Part shown: one piece after another, positions 47,786-60,230 of the stretch
How the letters are laid out: each line of letters opens with the position of its first letter
Position numbering within the stretch: the stretch's first letter is position 1
Assembly (NCBI GenBank): GCA_015680685.1
Contig: MNCI01015670.1
Span: 188,486 to 252,485, forward strand
Direction: 5' to 3'
Length of the DNA: 64,000 bases
Origin: Gnetum montanum
Lineage: Eukaryota; Streptophyta; Gnetopsida; Gnetales; Gnetaceae
Notes under the pieces: generated by a model
Told to the model about the DNA's origin: nothing
The model's input: the letters and a program-made list of their open reading frames with translations, nothing else
The model's database searches: none
Made by a program: the position numbers and the translations under genes

Positions 47786-49326
47786 TATAACGACGGAAAA
47801 TGTCAGTAGCTGGAAGATACCAAACAAAATTCGTGTACACAGTTTTAACCACGGATCCGTGCGAGGGCTGTGCTGGAGAAAATGAATCCGCAGTGCCCTG
47901 AACGGTCTTGTCGATCAGACAGGGACTTACTTAATCAGTAAATCGATGAAGATTATAGGTGTTTCGTGGAAAAATCTGATTCGATAAATCGCAAAAGAAG
48001 AGGAAAACGATGTAGATAAATTCCAATAATGACAACGTTAACATGACAAAGGGAATTAGATTTAAGAGAAATGTGTGACTTCAAGATCTGTACTTTGACC
48101 CGAAAAAATGAGTATTTTGTATACAAAGTTACAATGGGAAGACTCCGATTATCTTGTGCAAAACATACACAAAATAATAAGAAAAACTATTTAACAAGGA
48201 GTGCAGAATGGAGCTCGATCTACCTTGTAAGCCAAAGATGGAGTGCAAGGAAGGTCAAGCTCAGATGTCTATCAATCAACTATGTCTGATCAATAGATCT
48301 TGCTAATCGCACTAGATAATTTCTCGATCTCTGATCTATCTTCTTTGCTTTGGGTAATCTCTGCTCAAAATTGCCAAGGATCACCAATGGGATAATTGTA
48401 CTTTTCCCAAAAGGTATGATCGCTCCTGCTGCCAATGCTTGAAAAATGTCTTTTGTTTCTGCTCAAGGATGATAATTGCCAAAAGTTGAAGATGCCAACC
48501 GCCCCTTTTTTCTTCGCCAACTGGAGTATTTATAGGTTCAACAATATGTGGAAAGGGCACGGCCTTGATGACATGTGTCTTGAACCTGCAAAACACCGTT
48601 GACTTCACCATCTTTATGTTGAAACTCGTGATTACGCACAATACGCTCATCCGCGTATTGTGTGTATGAATAACAGATGTGCATCTGGCATTGTCCTAGC
48701 TGATCCTGGGCTACATTATGCTCGTTTGCGTTGCATCGCGTGCAAGAGCGTAACAAAGCATGAAAATAATGGACTCAAGCTGTTTTACGCTCATTTACGC
48801 CACCAAGTGTAGTGAAGCGTAAAAAATGATCAACTTGATGATAAATTACGCTAACGTACACTGCGTAGCGTAACGAGCGTAAGGCGATCAATCTGCAAAA
48901 AGAAAGGAGCCAATCTGTTGTGCCTCCTTGGACTCTACCTTTGACCTTTTTTGAAGCTCATTACGCATGCTTTGTGTAAGAGAGCGTAAATTCAACCCTG
49001 GACAAAAGACTTAGCAGAATATGCGAGAAGTCGCATATTACGCTGCTTAGGCCTTAAGCTTCACCAAATCTGCTGAAGTAAGTTACCTCCTGGTGTCAAA
49101 CTATGTTAAGCAGAATTACGCTAAGCATCATTACGCTATGTTGCGTAATGTAGCGTAAAGACGGAAAGCATAGTAAAATTGAAATATGTAAGGAACTTGG
49201 AGACTTGATGTCAGGCACCGTTTCACCTTGCTTTGCCTTGTTCTACCTTCTGGAATTCTATCACGAACGTTTGCCTGAATCGTGAATCTTCACCTGAGGC
49301 CGATTCACAATTTCCACGGTGTTTCA
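47786..49326 (-). repeat. Tat element 5' LTR
   Basis: It matches 32015-33525 and is 30 bases longer, mainly through a 32-base segment near 48209-48240. TATA is at 48527-48536 and the GCGTAA/TTACGC array at about 48635-49160. Its internal end reads TATAACG where the other LTR has TGTAACG. Confidence 0.95.
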
Positions 49327-49331
49327 CCAAG

Positions 49332-49887
49332 TACTTCACTACTAGGAGTACCAAGCGATAGCACTACTAGATTACCAAGCAATTACACTTAAGTGCTCAA
49401 GATTAGTCATACTCATTCTACTTAATAATGATAATAGTAAAGTGCATGGAAAGTAAATCAATAACTAAGAAAACAGTAAACATTATACTAAGTCAAAATG
49501 GTAAACATTAGTCTAAGTAAACAATAAGAAATCTAATTTTTTTTGCAATGATGCAAAGTAATCTTGATATTTATTTTTAGTCATGAAATGTGTCCAAGTA
49601 CATTCCACTCAAAAAAAGACTGCATTCAATCATTTAACATCACATTGCAGGCATACACTACTAAGTGCTAAGTACTAAAATCAAGAAAACAAACTGAAAG
49701 AGTTTTGCTACTATGACTAAAAATTGTTGTTTAGATCATGTGCCTAAGTGCTATATTTATAGCCGTATACATGTCCATGATATCAGATATGTGACATTGT
49801 AGCTTGTGCCTCGATATTAGGGATCTGATATCATGGCTCCAATATTAGATGCTCGATATCTTTGCCTTGCAAAAATTCAATTTATCA
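49332..49887 (-). repeat. B3 3' LTR, right part
   Basis: It continues the LTR broken at 32014 and ends AATTTATCA. It holds the CAATATC/GATATTG dyad array (about 49778-49860) and TATA (about 49762). Purine tract GTGGGGGTA follows at 49888-49896 (minus). Confidence 0.93.
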
Positions 49888-49967
49888 TACCCCCACAACT
49901 GCCAGAAAACTCATTTGCAAGTTAAACAAGATGAGGATGGAGTTCCTTACAAAATTGGGAGGTAGAT

Positions 49968-52833
49968 TTACATGACACTATTTACAAGACACTTTATGCC
50001 ACATTGGTGTTTTACAAAAATGACACAAGTCATGACATGACAACTTTGATAAAAAACCAAAAAAAAATTTGGTGAAGCTTGATGTAGTCTAGGTTGTCCT
50101 GGTGGTAGTGGCTCCTCCATTGGTTGCTTTCCCTTGTCATCAAGCTTCTGAAATTTATATTGATTCAAGAGTATGCCTAAAGCTTTTCTTTCTCCATTCA
50201 TAGGTCATGCATCATCCATGCTTGTTATGTAATGTGTGATGGAGGGGGTACATCCCAGGGGCATGACAACTATGAAAACATTTGATTAGCTTTAATATAC
50301 CATGTCACAAACTATCTCCTCTCTTCTTGGAATGCTCTAGCCTTTTCTCGTAATTCATGATAGTCAATCAATCTTCTGGCTAGTTTTTCTACTACATCTT
50401 CTTATCCTTGGTGACCATCCTTCACTACTTCTAGTTCAAAGTTTACCACTTGGAGTTTTTGTAAAGCATCTTTATGATCTGCAAACTCTTTCTTATACAA
50501 ACTGTACATGGATGCTACTTTGTATTCTAATTCATTTTTGGGCCTTCTTGCTATTAACATGGCCAAGTTAGCATCATAGAGGTTATCTAACCCCATGTAT
50601 TCTTTTAGGTCATCAATCTGCAGGTCTTTATTCTTTACTTCCTCTTGGTGTACAAGGGAATAATTATCTAGAATGGGTTGCTAGTTAGGATTCTGTGCTA
50701 ATATGGAGCTGATTCTAGCCTTTGCCATCTAGATCTCCTTTTCAATGATTTTCTTATACATGCCCACCTGATAACAAAATGTTTCTTTAAGCCTTTCATG
50801 TTTCTTTGCCTTGTTCTACCATGTGCTGATTTCAATAGTTGATTTTTGGCAAATAACGCATACCTCCTCTATCGAGAGGGTTTTGTTTTCTCATGCAAGG
50901 CAGCTCATGTCTTGGTTAATCCTCATCAATTACTCTATCAACTGATAGATTCTTTCTTCTACAACATTCTTTTGTGTTTTCATCATGGTCAACCTCATAT
51001 TGTCAATAGTAAGTTATTTATTCTCATGTTGTACTACAGTGAGTGCCTTAACATGTGCATATGTTTGTGCTTCTACTATAAAGGCATTCCACACCACTTT
51101 CTCCTTCTCCATTGCCACCTATTTATATTGCTCAATTAGGTGGTTCATCTACTAAATTTTGAACTACTCAATCTAGTCATGTGCAATGGATTACACATGA
51201 TCTCTATGTTTGGCTCTTAAGGTTACGAGTTCTTCTCAGAATCTAAGGACTTCAACTTCTGCATGCTCCGCCCTAGTATCTACCATGACTAGTTTGCCTT
51301 TGATATCAATTAGCTCAAACTATACTACAGTGACATCACTTGGGATGTCAAAAAGTGTTGTCATTACTTATCTAGTCTATAGTAGTCTATTGAGCACATC
51401 TTCATGGTCAGCAGGAGTCATTGAGGTTTCAGCTAACATTTGAGCATCTCTAACTCTAGTTAGGTCTATTGGTGGCACAACAAGTACATTAAAAGATTCT
51501 TTGATGTGATCAGTGATCACCTTTGCTACTCCTACTACATCTTGGTGCTACATTACCACAACTATGGCTCACTCTCTAGTCTTTAGCACCACTTAGAATG
51601 ATGCAGCATTTCCAACGATTTGTTATGACCATTGGGCCTCTCCTCCTGATTATAGTGAAATCTATCCACTTGTTAGATCTGCTGAAACTATGAGTTGGAT
51701 GGCACTATCAATAACTCTGTAAAGATTAGCCTCCACCCTTATTTCCCAACTAATGGTTTTTACAATCTATTACAAGTGACTCATTGATGATCTATAATCT
51801 TGCAATGATGATAGTGGGACTTAATGTTGTTGCTACTACTACTCTTATTGTTGGTCATTGGGCCCTTCTTACTATTGTTATTACTCTTGTTGCTCCTATT
51901 GCTCCTCACCCTGATCCTTCCTAGGTGGTGCTAGTTTGAGCAATTCAGCATATGAAGCATTCTGGGATATCTCAGAAATTTCATTAGTGTATCCTAGGAT
52001 TTCGACTTGCTTTCATAACTTCCTAATAATGTAAGGACATGGAAGTGTTGGCTTTCCTACCTTCCTTTCTTCAAACCACCTCTAAATTTTCATAAAGTAG
52101 AGTTGTTTAAGGTTGGCATTGTACTTGCCCATTAGGATTGCACTTTCTCTATCCCCATAAGTAGATAGTCTATTGAGTCCTTTTGTCCAGAATAAGTGAT
52201 AGGTTCCAATTTTGAAGTAGATTCTCTCCTCTAGATTTAGTTCATTGAAGCCCTTCTCTTCTTTGCCATATGCTCATTTTAGCCATAATTTCCTAGTGTC
52301 AACATCTGATCTAGTAGATAGGTGTGCTATGTTTGTCCCTTCATTGGGTATATTTAGAGCTTCTATGATGACCTTAATTAAAAATGAGACTAAGGCTCCT
52401 CCAATGTTAACCATGGTACCCTCTTCTTTTTTATGCCAAACTTGATAGGTTTCCCTAAGGTGCCATTCGCCATTGTTAGAAAGATGGGTCATAGTGGTGA
52501 TACCTTGAGTTGTGTCTTGATTGCTTCAGGGGTGAACTCCAAAAATGTACCAAAGTTCATCTCCACAATCATTATGATCATGATGGGCCTTTCTTGGATG
52601 GCTTAGAGGTAGTCCTATGACAATGTGAGGTGTTTTCCTGGTACTTGTGGTTCCTCTACCTCTCATTGGGTCAATTGTCTTGTAGCAATAGTTTCTTCAT
52701 GAATACTAAATGATTGGGCTTTTTGCTCCTCGTATTTTGGTTCTTATTCTCCTGTTCAACCTCTACCTTATCCTTTGGGTCATTTACTTGCACTCTGTGA
52801 GGGTCATCCTTCTACTTCTTTCTTTGCAGTCAT
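49968..52833 (-). pseudogene. Family B accessory gene, B3 copy (fullest)
   Basis: ATG at 52833 by comparison with B0 and B2, after a decayed acceptor (TTGTGG). The globular part reads WHLRETYQVWHKKEEGTMVN, FLIKVIIEALNIPNEGTNIAHL and later LPCPYIIRKL, the pattern of plant-transposon-type proteins. Downstream are several hundred Glu/Lys/Gln-rich residues of likely coiled coil, with NLYDANLAMLIARRPKNELE (50500-50590). The tail is Pro-rich (GKQPMEEPLPPGQP). Frames are interrupted by many stops. It lies where an autonomous element would have pol or env, but shows no membrane segment or catalytic motif. Driven, I infer, by the promoter at 53431-53520. Confidence 0.72.
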
Positions 52834-52839
52834 CCACAA

Positions 52840-52985
52840 TCATTAAAGATTTGAAATTACTAAGGTATTCTCATATATTCTTAATGGTTCCATACCTTAC
52901 TCATACCCTTAGTTACATTAAGTTGTAATCTTACTAAGGTATTCTCATATATTCTTAAAGATTTGAAATTACTAAGGTATTTTTT
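52840..52985. repeat. Partial tandem duplication in the B3 accessory-gene leader
   Basis: GAAATTACTAAGGTATT and CTCATATATTCTTAA occur twice within 146 bases. Confidence 0.7.
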
Positions 52986-53430
52986 TAAAAAGTAACCCCA
53001 TAAGTGGTAATCTTGTTATAACCCTTTATAGTTGTCTAATTTGTTCTTATTCATGACTCATAATTATGGTTATGATTCCTTAAGAGCATTATTTAAGTGT
53101 TTTGACATTAGTACGATTGATTTTGCATTAAAAATTTCAAGTTTTACTTCATACATACCCCTAAAATACATTCTATGTGTTAGTAAATTTTGAAAATTCA
53201 ATTCAAATTTTCCTCACTAGCATCCCTCATCCCCCCACCCTCCCCCACTCTCTTAATTAAGATGAGCACTCTAAGATCAAATAGGTGTGAGAATCACGAA
53301 AATCAGAGTAATAATGTGTAAGATATGTCTTGGGAAAGCTAGGAGGTCAAAGCTCAAATCAAAGAAGAGAAATTGAAAAATCTTCCTTGGGTGTAAATGA
53401 GAAATGATGGAAAATGCACTAAGTGTTTGC

Positions 53431-53520
53431 CTATTTATACTTTTTGTGAGACCTGATATTGGGGATCCAATATCAATGTAGACCCAATATCAGGGACCTA
53501 AGATCAAAGCCCAGAAATTT
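53431..53520 (-). promoter_or_regulatory. Internal U3-like promoter of B3 accessory gene
   Basis: On the minus strand: GATATTGG, GATATTGG, CAATATCAGG, then TATAAATAG (53431-53439), then ACACTTAGTGCAT. The 5' LTR of the same element has GATATTGG, CAATATCAGG, TATAAATAC and ACACTTAGGTGCAT in the same order (59362-59460). The likeness continues past the TATA box, so this is a duplicated LTR U3/R segment placed about 600 bases before the accessory ATG. Confidence 0.7.
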
Positions 53521-55460
53521 TCAGTTTTCATGAAGTTCTATGGGGAAGACATGATTCTTTTGCATGTTTGGAAGGTTTCAAGGTTACTCAAAGGGTTTGG
53601 ATGATGGCTATATGTGTATTTTTTTAAAAATTCATCATTGGAAGTTCATAAAGAAAGAATCTCAAGCTACAAAAGCTCATAAGATGGATAAGAATGGTAA
53701 TGAATCCATATTATGAGAACGAAGAGTTTAAAGGATATGGAAAGTGTTTATCAAGGTTTGGTGATGTTGGAAGGTTCAAGATGATGTGGAATCGCTTAGT
53801 AGGTATAAGAGATAAGAGTTATACAAGTGGATCCTCCCAAAAGTAGGCTATAGCCCTTAATGCCCATGTATAACCACGCCTAAAGTGTCCATAGGCACTT
53901 AAGGAGTTGAATGTAGTGCATATTTGTTTAGCAAAACACACATGTTAGTACCACCAAATTGGGAAAATAATGCTCTATTATACAAAACTCACAATTTATG
54001 ACTATTCTTATAGTAAGATGAGATGGACTTAGAAGGGATTGCAAAAATTAGAATGTGAGATATCTTACCATAGGCATAATGAATTCTTGTGTTTTATTAG
54101 TGGTTAAAGTAATCACTAGCCTTTCTGTCCAAGATTTGAACCAAGTCTAGACCACATTCCAATGATGTCACATCATTTCATCTCTTGGAATTACAAGTGC
54201 AAGACTATAAATGTTGTAAGGAATATTTTCACTTGGTGTATTGTCCAAGGAAGGATTTTTATTCATGGCACTTCATTTTATTTTTAAATTTTTGAGAAGT
54301 CTCCTACCTTCAAGCATGGCTAACATGTATTTCCAGTCAAACCCCCAAAATTTTATTCTATGCTCTTTTATTTTTTTATTTGTGTCAACCTTTCAAGGTA
54401 GACTTATTTTACTCTTACTCCCATTTTGCATTAGATCTATAAGGATATAATACAACCTTAGCAACATGATAGAAATCATAACAGTATTCCACAAGAATCC
54501 ACAAATCCCCTTGACATCACACCCTTTACATTCCCTCTTGGTTCTTCACTCTTCTATCTAGGAATATGATCACAAGTTTATTCTTAGTTGTATGATGAAA
54601 ATGAATATCATTATTGCCATGGTAAGAACCTCTTATTAATGGAATGGATGGATGAATGATGTGGGCTCACTTTTCAAATAACCAGTTCCTTATGACTTCA
54701 CAACATAGAGAAATCTTCACCTTATTAGCCTACATCTTGCCTTTATTTGTAATATGTCTTATTAGCAATCACAATTATTTACAAAGGGTTTGAAAACAAA
54801 ATATGAAAAAGATGACAAAGATAGTAAAAATTGTGAAAAGGGGTAAAGAATGGAAAATGTCAAAGAATTAAAAAATGTTAAAGAATGTTAAAAGTTTAAG
54901 AAATGAAAAGTATAAAAGAATGGAAAAAATTATATTAAAGAATGTGAAAAGCTATATCAAGAAATTAGAAATTGAAAAGAAATGTAAAACAAAAAATGAA
55001 AAAGAACTTATTAATTCCCAATTTATGATAGGATGTCTCCCCCATAATTGGACTCATGGATGAGTGTTCAAAAAATGCTCCCTAGATCTCCTAGATCATA
55101 CACTCTAGGTGGTTCACTTACCATCTTTAGTGATTTAACTTTTTGGTTGTCATCCTAGGTAATTCTAATCGTAATGGAATCTTGATCATTTAAGTTCTTA
55201 TTTTCTTTTCCCATTAGTGTATGATTATGGTTTAATAGTTTTGTTTTTAGGTCCTTAGTTGAAGTCATCTTCTTAGAATGGGACTTATTAAGTGGAATAA
55301 ATTGTTCCATGAATTTTGAAAAATTTTTGGTTATCATTTAGTGGTTACAAGATGTCTTTTGGTTTTGTGGTTCTTTCTCTCTCTTGTATGCACACTTTTT
55401 GTGGACTGATGTGATGACTGTGTTATCATTCTGAAGTGTCGATCCATGACTGCACCCTTT
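53521..55460. other. B3 spacer between protease and accessory promoter
   Basis: About 1.9 kb without a recognised gene. At 54780-55010 the plus strand is a degenerate purine-rich run with AAAGAATG and AAAATG repeating about every 10-12 bases. Confidence 0.55.
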
Positions 55461-55499
55461 TCTCTTAGTAGTAATGCATGGAATCCACTATGTATGTAT

Positions 55500-55890
55500 G
55501 GCTCTATGCTTGTCTTCTTTAGAGATCTCCATAGATAAATATCTCATACTCAACTTACCATCAATTTTGCTAAGCCATGCTCTCCCCATGATAACTGGGA
55601 ATTCCTTATCAACATCTTTCACATCAATTACCAAATAAGACCACCCATCGACAATGGTTACTACATCATCTACCTATCCCAAAGGAATGGGGATAGACTA
55701 ATCTACAAGCTCTAACCTAATATTGCACTCCTTCAACGATGGTAGGTTCCATGCTTGATATGTTTCGTAAGAGATCAAATTTACTTTGAAACCTGAGTTT
55801 AATAGAGCCTTGCATAGTAGATTTCTAGCTACTTGTAGATAAATTAAAGGAATTCTTGGATCAATTCTCTTCTTAGGGAGTGGCCCTACC
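55500..55890 (-). pseudogene. B3 aspartic protease remnant
   Basis: The minus strand reads CKALLNSGFKVNLIS, retropepsin DSGA altered to NSGF, and about 65 residues later PVIMGRAWLSKIDG, the (I/V)(L/M)GR.WL element. The catalytic Asp is lost. B4 has the same two blocks at 11470-11962. Confidence 0.7.
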
Positions 55891-56499
55891 TTGATCTAGT
55901 TGATGAAAATTTCTATAAGCATGATAATTTTAATGCTTGTGTTTGGAGATGGTGGAAGCTTGTTGGTAATAATAGAATCTATTGTAGGAGAAGTTGGTCT
56001 CAATGAAGTTCTAACTCTACTAGCCTTTTCAAAACTTGCCCTAAAGAAATGGTGTTTCTTTGTTTGGTCCTTAGTGTTGCTGGTAAAATCCTCCATTCGT
56101 ATGTTCACTATCCTTGTAGCTCTCCTCTACTATGGTTGTGATGACAAATTCCCTTGCATAGCGGGTGGTGGCACTGATGTCAAAGGATTAGAAGGGGAAC
56201 TTGATGGACCAACTACTAGTGAATGTGCATAAGGACTATGATCCATCCTTAGAGTAGTAAGTCTATAGTATTCTTATGGATAGTAAGGAGAAGAAGTTTG
56301 GACTAATGTGTTTCTTGGAGATATTGGACATTGAACATAATATCCATAAGGATCTAGTTGCCTATATATATATTGTTGCCTTGGTAGTGGCATTGCCCAT
56401 GTTTGTGGTTATTGCCACTATTGATGATATTGCTCCTATGGTTGAGGGTAGGATTTGCTTGGATAATATGTCAGCTAGAAGGTTTGTCTAATATTACCT

Positions 56500-58481
56500 T
56501 AAGGATAGGATAGCCTTTGAGGCATCTCCTTTTTGACAAAGCTTGGATTGAGTGCATATACCCCAGATTCTTGCAAGTGGACCATAACAAGATAACATCC
56601 CTTTAGATGTTCACACTCACACACATTACATCCTTCCTCTTCCTTTGAACTGGAGTCAATGTATCCTTCAATGGTAGCAACTTTTCCTTTATGCTTATAA
56701 CTTTCACATCCATTAGCTTTTTTCTTCTTCTTTTCCTTGCCCTTGTTGAGTGCTTATTTAGTCTTTTCTTTCACAATCTTTAGGGATGTAGCAAAATTTT
56801 CATCCACTAAACCCCAAACTTTCTCTACCTTATCCGCTATATCATTGACTGAGTTTTGAATAGGTAGAGTCTTTTTCTAGATAACATCTTCCAAGGTTTC
56901 ATACTCTTGCTTGTCACATAGCCGCACTATGGTATTCTTCAGCTAACTCTCTCTTCTTAAGTTATCCTTTCTCCTTTGCAACTTGGTCAATTAGTCTTTA
57001 GATATGATGGGTGGTCATTTATGATAATTTTCCTTAGGTATAAACCCTATGAGTCCCTCTGGTTTTGCTCCATAGCCCATCTACAATGTGCCTAAGTTGT
57101 TCCCTTGGTGAAAATTCGTGGCCTGGGCATCTATGCAATAGTGAATAGTATCTACCCATTGCTGCATCAAGGCTCTCATGATTCCCTTGCTTCCATCCAT
57201 GGATTTGTTTTCTTAAGTTGGACACTCATGAATGAGTTTGATATTTATCATTAAAGAGTTCGAGCATGGTACTCTAGCATCTGATTGATTCAAGTTCTAG
57301 TGACTTGTACCACCTCTTAGCCTCCTTCACAAGTGTTCTAGGAAATAGCTTTAACTTTTGCCAATCACTTTCATGTTTTGTAGGGCACAAGCATCATGGA
57401 AAGCTTGAAGGTGATGTTCCGAATCACCATTATAGCCACCTTCAAATCTTGGCATGTTGTTCATGTCTAGCCATTTAATTCAACTATCCCTCTTGTGCTT
57501 GGTTGGGATGTGATTTGGTTCCTAGATGTTGATCATACTGCAAGTTACCATTAGCGGTTTCTCATCTTGATTAGGTTTGTACACTCTGTTGTAGTAGTAC
57601 CCCCTTCTGTGCTCATCCCTTTCATGATTTCTGTAATCCCTTCTTCTGCGCTTTTCATATTCTTCATCTTCCGAATCAAAATTCCACAAACAACAATCAA
57701 GATGATCATGGTGGCCATGAGCTCTTCTATCTCCCTTGTCATGGTCCTTGTACCTTTGCCTCCTTCTATTAGAGTCTTCAAGTGATCAAGAGGATGCAAA
57801 TGAGGCAATAGAAGAACGGTGTCGACTTGTCCTCTTGTGATGACTTTGATGTTCATCTCTATGGGATCTAGCAAGAACTCTTGGCCTTGAGTCTTTCTTA
57901 TGCCTTGATTATTTTGCCTCATGCCTAAGCTTCTCTACTAGTTTGGAGTGTGATTTATTCATGATAGGTTAATCCAGTTGAATGATAGCCATTTGTAACT
58001 AGAACTCATGATTGTGGTGGATTTGTTTAGCAATGAATGCATCCCCATCAAGCTCCTCTAAGACAACAATAGAATTGAATGTCTTTCCTTTGTCTTTTTC
58101 ATGGCTTGCCTCCATGGCTTGGTCCTTCCTTAACTACTCATCTGTAGGTTCATATGAACAAGTCATGTATCTAGTTTCATGATACCCTTCAAATGCTTCA
58201 CTTAGTTTCATCCCCTGAAGAGCAGTTTGGAGCATAATGGGTGTTGAACGTTTTGGTGGTAGAAAAATGTTTCCTTGAAGATCTCTCCACCTTAATTGCC
58301 CATCCTAATGAAAGATGAATGTAAAATTGGGATCCTAAGGATCATGATGAGCATATAAGATCTTTGTCTGCATTGGCATACTCCAATCTTCTTCTTCTTC
58401 AATTCTATCACTACTTCTTTGTGGTTCTTTGGTAGGTGATGTGGTGTTCTTATTTGAAGCCCTGTTATATATTTTAGACAT
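56500..58481 (-). pseudogene. B3 gag
   Basis: ATG at 58481 (MSKIYNRASNKNTT), about 115 bases inside the LTR. The Gag core is at 57034-57300: LRKQIHGWKQGNHESLDAAMGRYYSLLHRCPGHEF and HIVDGL, matching B2. The linker at 57551-57922 is Met/Arg-rich. The C-terminal part (56500-56900) has KVEKVW and a knuckle-like CNVCECEHLKGC. Stops and shifts interrupt it. Confidence 0.72.
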
Positions 58482-58580
58482 TTATTTTAAGTGTGCTTTT
58501 CTTAGAGTTATAGGGTTAGACTTTGTGTTTCAAGTACAACAAACTTTGTAAAAGAAATTACTAAGCATACATTAACTTGT

Positions 58581-58597
58581 CCTTGACAACGGTGCCA
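58581..58597 (-). other. Primer binding site of B3
   Basis: The minus strand reads TTGGCACCGTTGTCAAGG next to the LTR: the tRNA-Asp site TGGCGCCGTTGCCGGGG with four transitions. Confidence 0.8.
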
Positions 58598-58598
58598 A

Positions 58599-59497
58599 TG
58601 ATGAGTGGTGGAGTAATCCAACACCCAACCATACAAGATATGAGTGTTTACACATAGCCCAATTGTAATTCATGGATAAAGCAATGTGAATATGCTAGTA
58701 ATTGGTTAAGGTTCATGATTGTTATCTTCCCACGTCAAGCTAATATAATCAATGTGTATGGTTTAGCTCTAAGTGAGGCATATGATATGTTGATGTTGTA
58801 GGACCATTCTCCTAGCATTCATTATAAAGTATGAAAATAATTCTAAGTTTAACTGAAGTAGTAAAGGAATCTAGTCTAGCCTATTGCGATGAGCATCCAG
58901 TCCTAACTTTTTGTTCATACCTTGGACTTTGTGTAGCTACTGTTGGGATTACCAAGTACTTCGCTGCTAGGCGTACCAAGTGATAGTACTACTAGGTTAC
59001 CAAGAAATTACACTTAAGTGCTTGAGATGAGTCGTACTCATTCCACTTAACAATAATAATAGTAAAGTGCATGGAAAGTAAATCAATAACTAGGGAAACA
59101 ATAAACATTATACTAAGTCAAAATGGTAAACATTAATCTAAGTAAACAATAAGAAATCTAAGTGTTTCTGCAATGATGCAGTGTAATCTCAATCTTTATT
59201 TTCAATCATGAAACATGTCCAAGTACATTCCACTCGAATAAAGACTGTGTTCAATCACTTAACACCACATTGCAAGCATATACTACTAAGTGCTAAGTAC
59301 TAAAATAAAGAGTTTGGCTACTATGGCTAAAAATTGTTATTTGGACCATGCACCTAAGTGTCGTATTTATAGGCCTACATGTGTCCACGATATTGGATAT
59401 GCAACATCATAGCTTGTGCCCTGATATTGGGGATCTTATATCATGGCTCCAATATCAAATGCCCGATCTTGTTGCCTTGCAAAAATTCAATTTATCA
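58599..59497 (-). repeat. B3 5' LTR
   Basis: It starts TGATGAGTGGTGGAG and ends AATTTATCA, followed by the duplication ATCAA. It is uninterrupted, so it shows the empty form of the site where the Tat element entered its sister LTR (58952-58956). Confidence 0.95.
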
Positions 59498-59879
59498 ATC
59501 AATAACATGTGATGAAGTCAAGATCTTCTATAAGTGGTACCACTTTCTTGTTTTAATACAAATATTGGTATTAAGCCATAACTCTCTATCTTGAATCTGT
59601 TTGTTATTTTAAGCTCAAGCATGAATGAAGAAGTGATGTAAATTTCATTAAGATTAGGACCTTCCTCCCTACTAATAATTAATTTTCTTCACTTATTTTT
59701 TCAATCTATCAATTGTAAGATTTTTCACCCTAGTAGACAGTCCTAAAATCAAAAAGATTTTTCTTTCTTTATATTTTTTTTCGATCATATCTATTCAATA
59801 TTAAGCTTGTGATGCCTCTGAATTTTCTTTATTCATTATTAATATTTTTTTGAGGTCCAACATCCCTCCAACAACCAAA

Positions 59880-60230
59880 AAAGAAATTAAAACCCTCCCA
59901 ATGGAACATGCCTTGGCAAGTGTTATATTATGACAAAATTCATGGCTTGAATATTTTGAACATATCACTTAAACCCATGGTTTATCTCCAATGTAGAGTT
60001 TCCATATAAATTTTCCAAGAAAACCATAATTCAAATGGTGCAAATGTCACAAACCTTAATCTTGTAATGACATTGCTCTAGCAAAGTAATGCTTGACACC
60101 ACCCAAGTGTTCCAAAGTAACCAACTACTTCTATCACTATGATCAGATGTGATATCTTTGGAGGTCATGATACCAAAGAAGTTATTAACAACCTCTAGAA
60201 CATGATGTGAAAGTGGCATTACCAAGGCTA
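59880..60230 (-). pseudogene. LINE C-terminal fragment
   Basis: The minus strand reads GFLGKFIWKLYIGDKPWV after a block ending LLEQCHYK. LINE proteins have a similar ALL.K..W+LY....WV stretch between reverse transcriptase and the zinc-binding region. Short and broken; could be chance. Confidence 0.35.

Larger units (their letters stand above)
32015..49326 (-). mobile_element. Tat-lineage Ty3/gypsy LTR retrotransposon (17.3 kb) with an antisense gene
   Basis: LTRs are 32015-33525 and 47786-49326. The target duplication CCAAG is at 32010-32014 and 49327-49331. The uninterrupted B3 sister LTR shows a single CCAAG (58952-58956), confirming the insertion. Minus-strand order: leader, gag-protease (47536-43730), spacer, pol (38668-35201), tandem array, 3' region, purine tract. 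A second, archaeal-type RNase H after the Ty3 one marks the Tat lineage (Tat, Ogre, Retand). No chromodomain. A multi-exon gene occupies 39157-43136 on the opposite strand. Confidence 0.95.
31657..59497 (-). mobile_element. Family B retroelement B3 (longest copy), interrupted by a Tat element
   Basis: The target duplication ATCAA is at 31652-31656 and 59498-59502. The 3' LTR is 31657-32014 plus 49332-49887; the 5' LTR is 58599-59497. Minus-strand order: primer site, gag (58481 to about 57000), knuckle region (56500-56900), protease (55870-55500), long spacer, internal promoter (53431-53520), accessory gene (52833-49968), purine tract, 3' LTR. Without the 17.3-kb insertion it is about 10.5 kb. 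No reverse transcriptase or integrase was found in it. Confidence 0.93.

Noticed and set aside
49968-52833. Envelope-like gene, because of its position before the 3' LTR
   Set aside because: No signal peptide, membrane segment or Cys-rich ectodomain; the product is a polar coiled coil in all three copies.
31657-59497. An endogenous pararetrovirus or other virus copy
   Set aside because: No movement protein, coat or pararetroviral motifs; LTRs, target duplications, gag and Tat-type pol identify retrotransposons.
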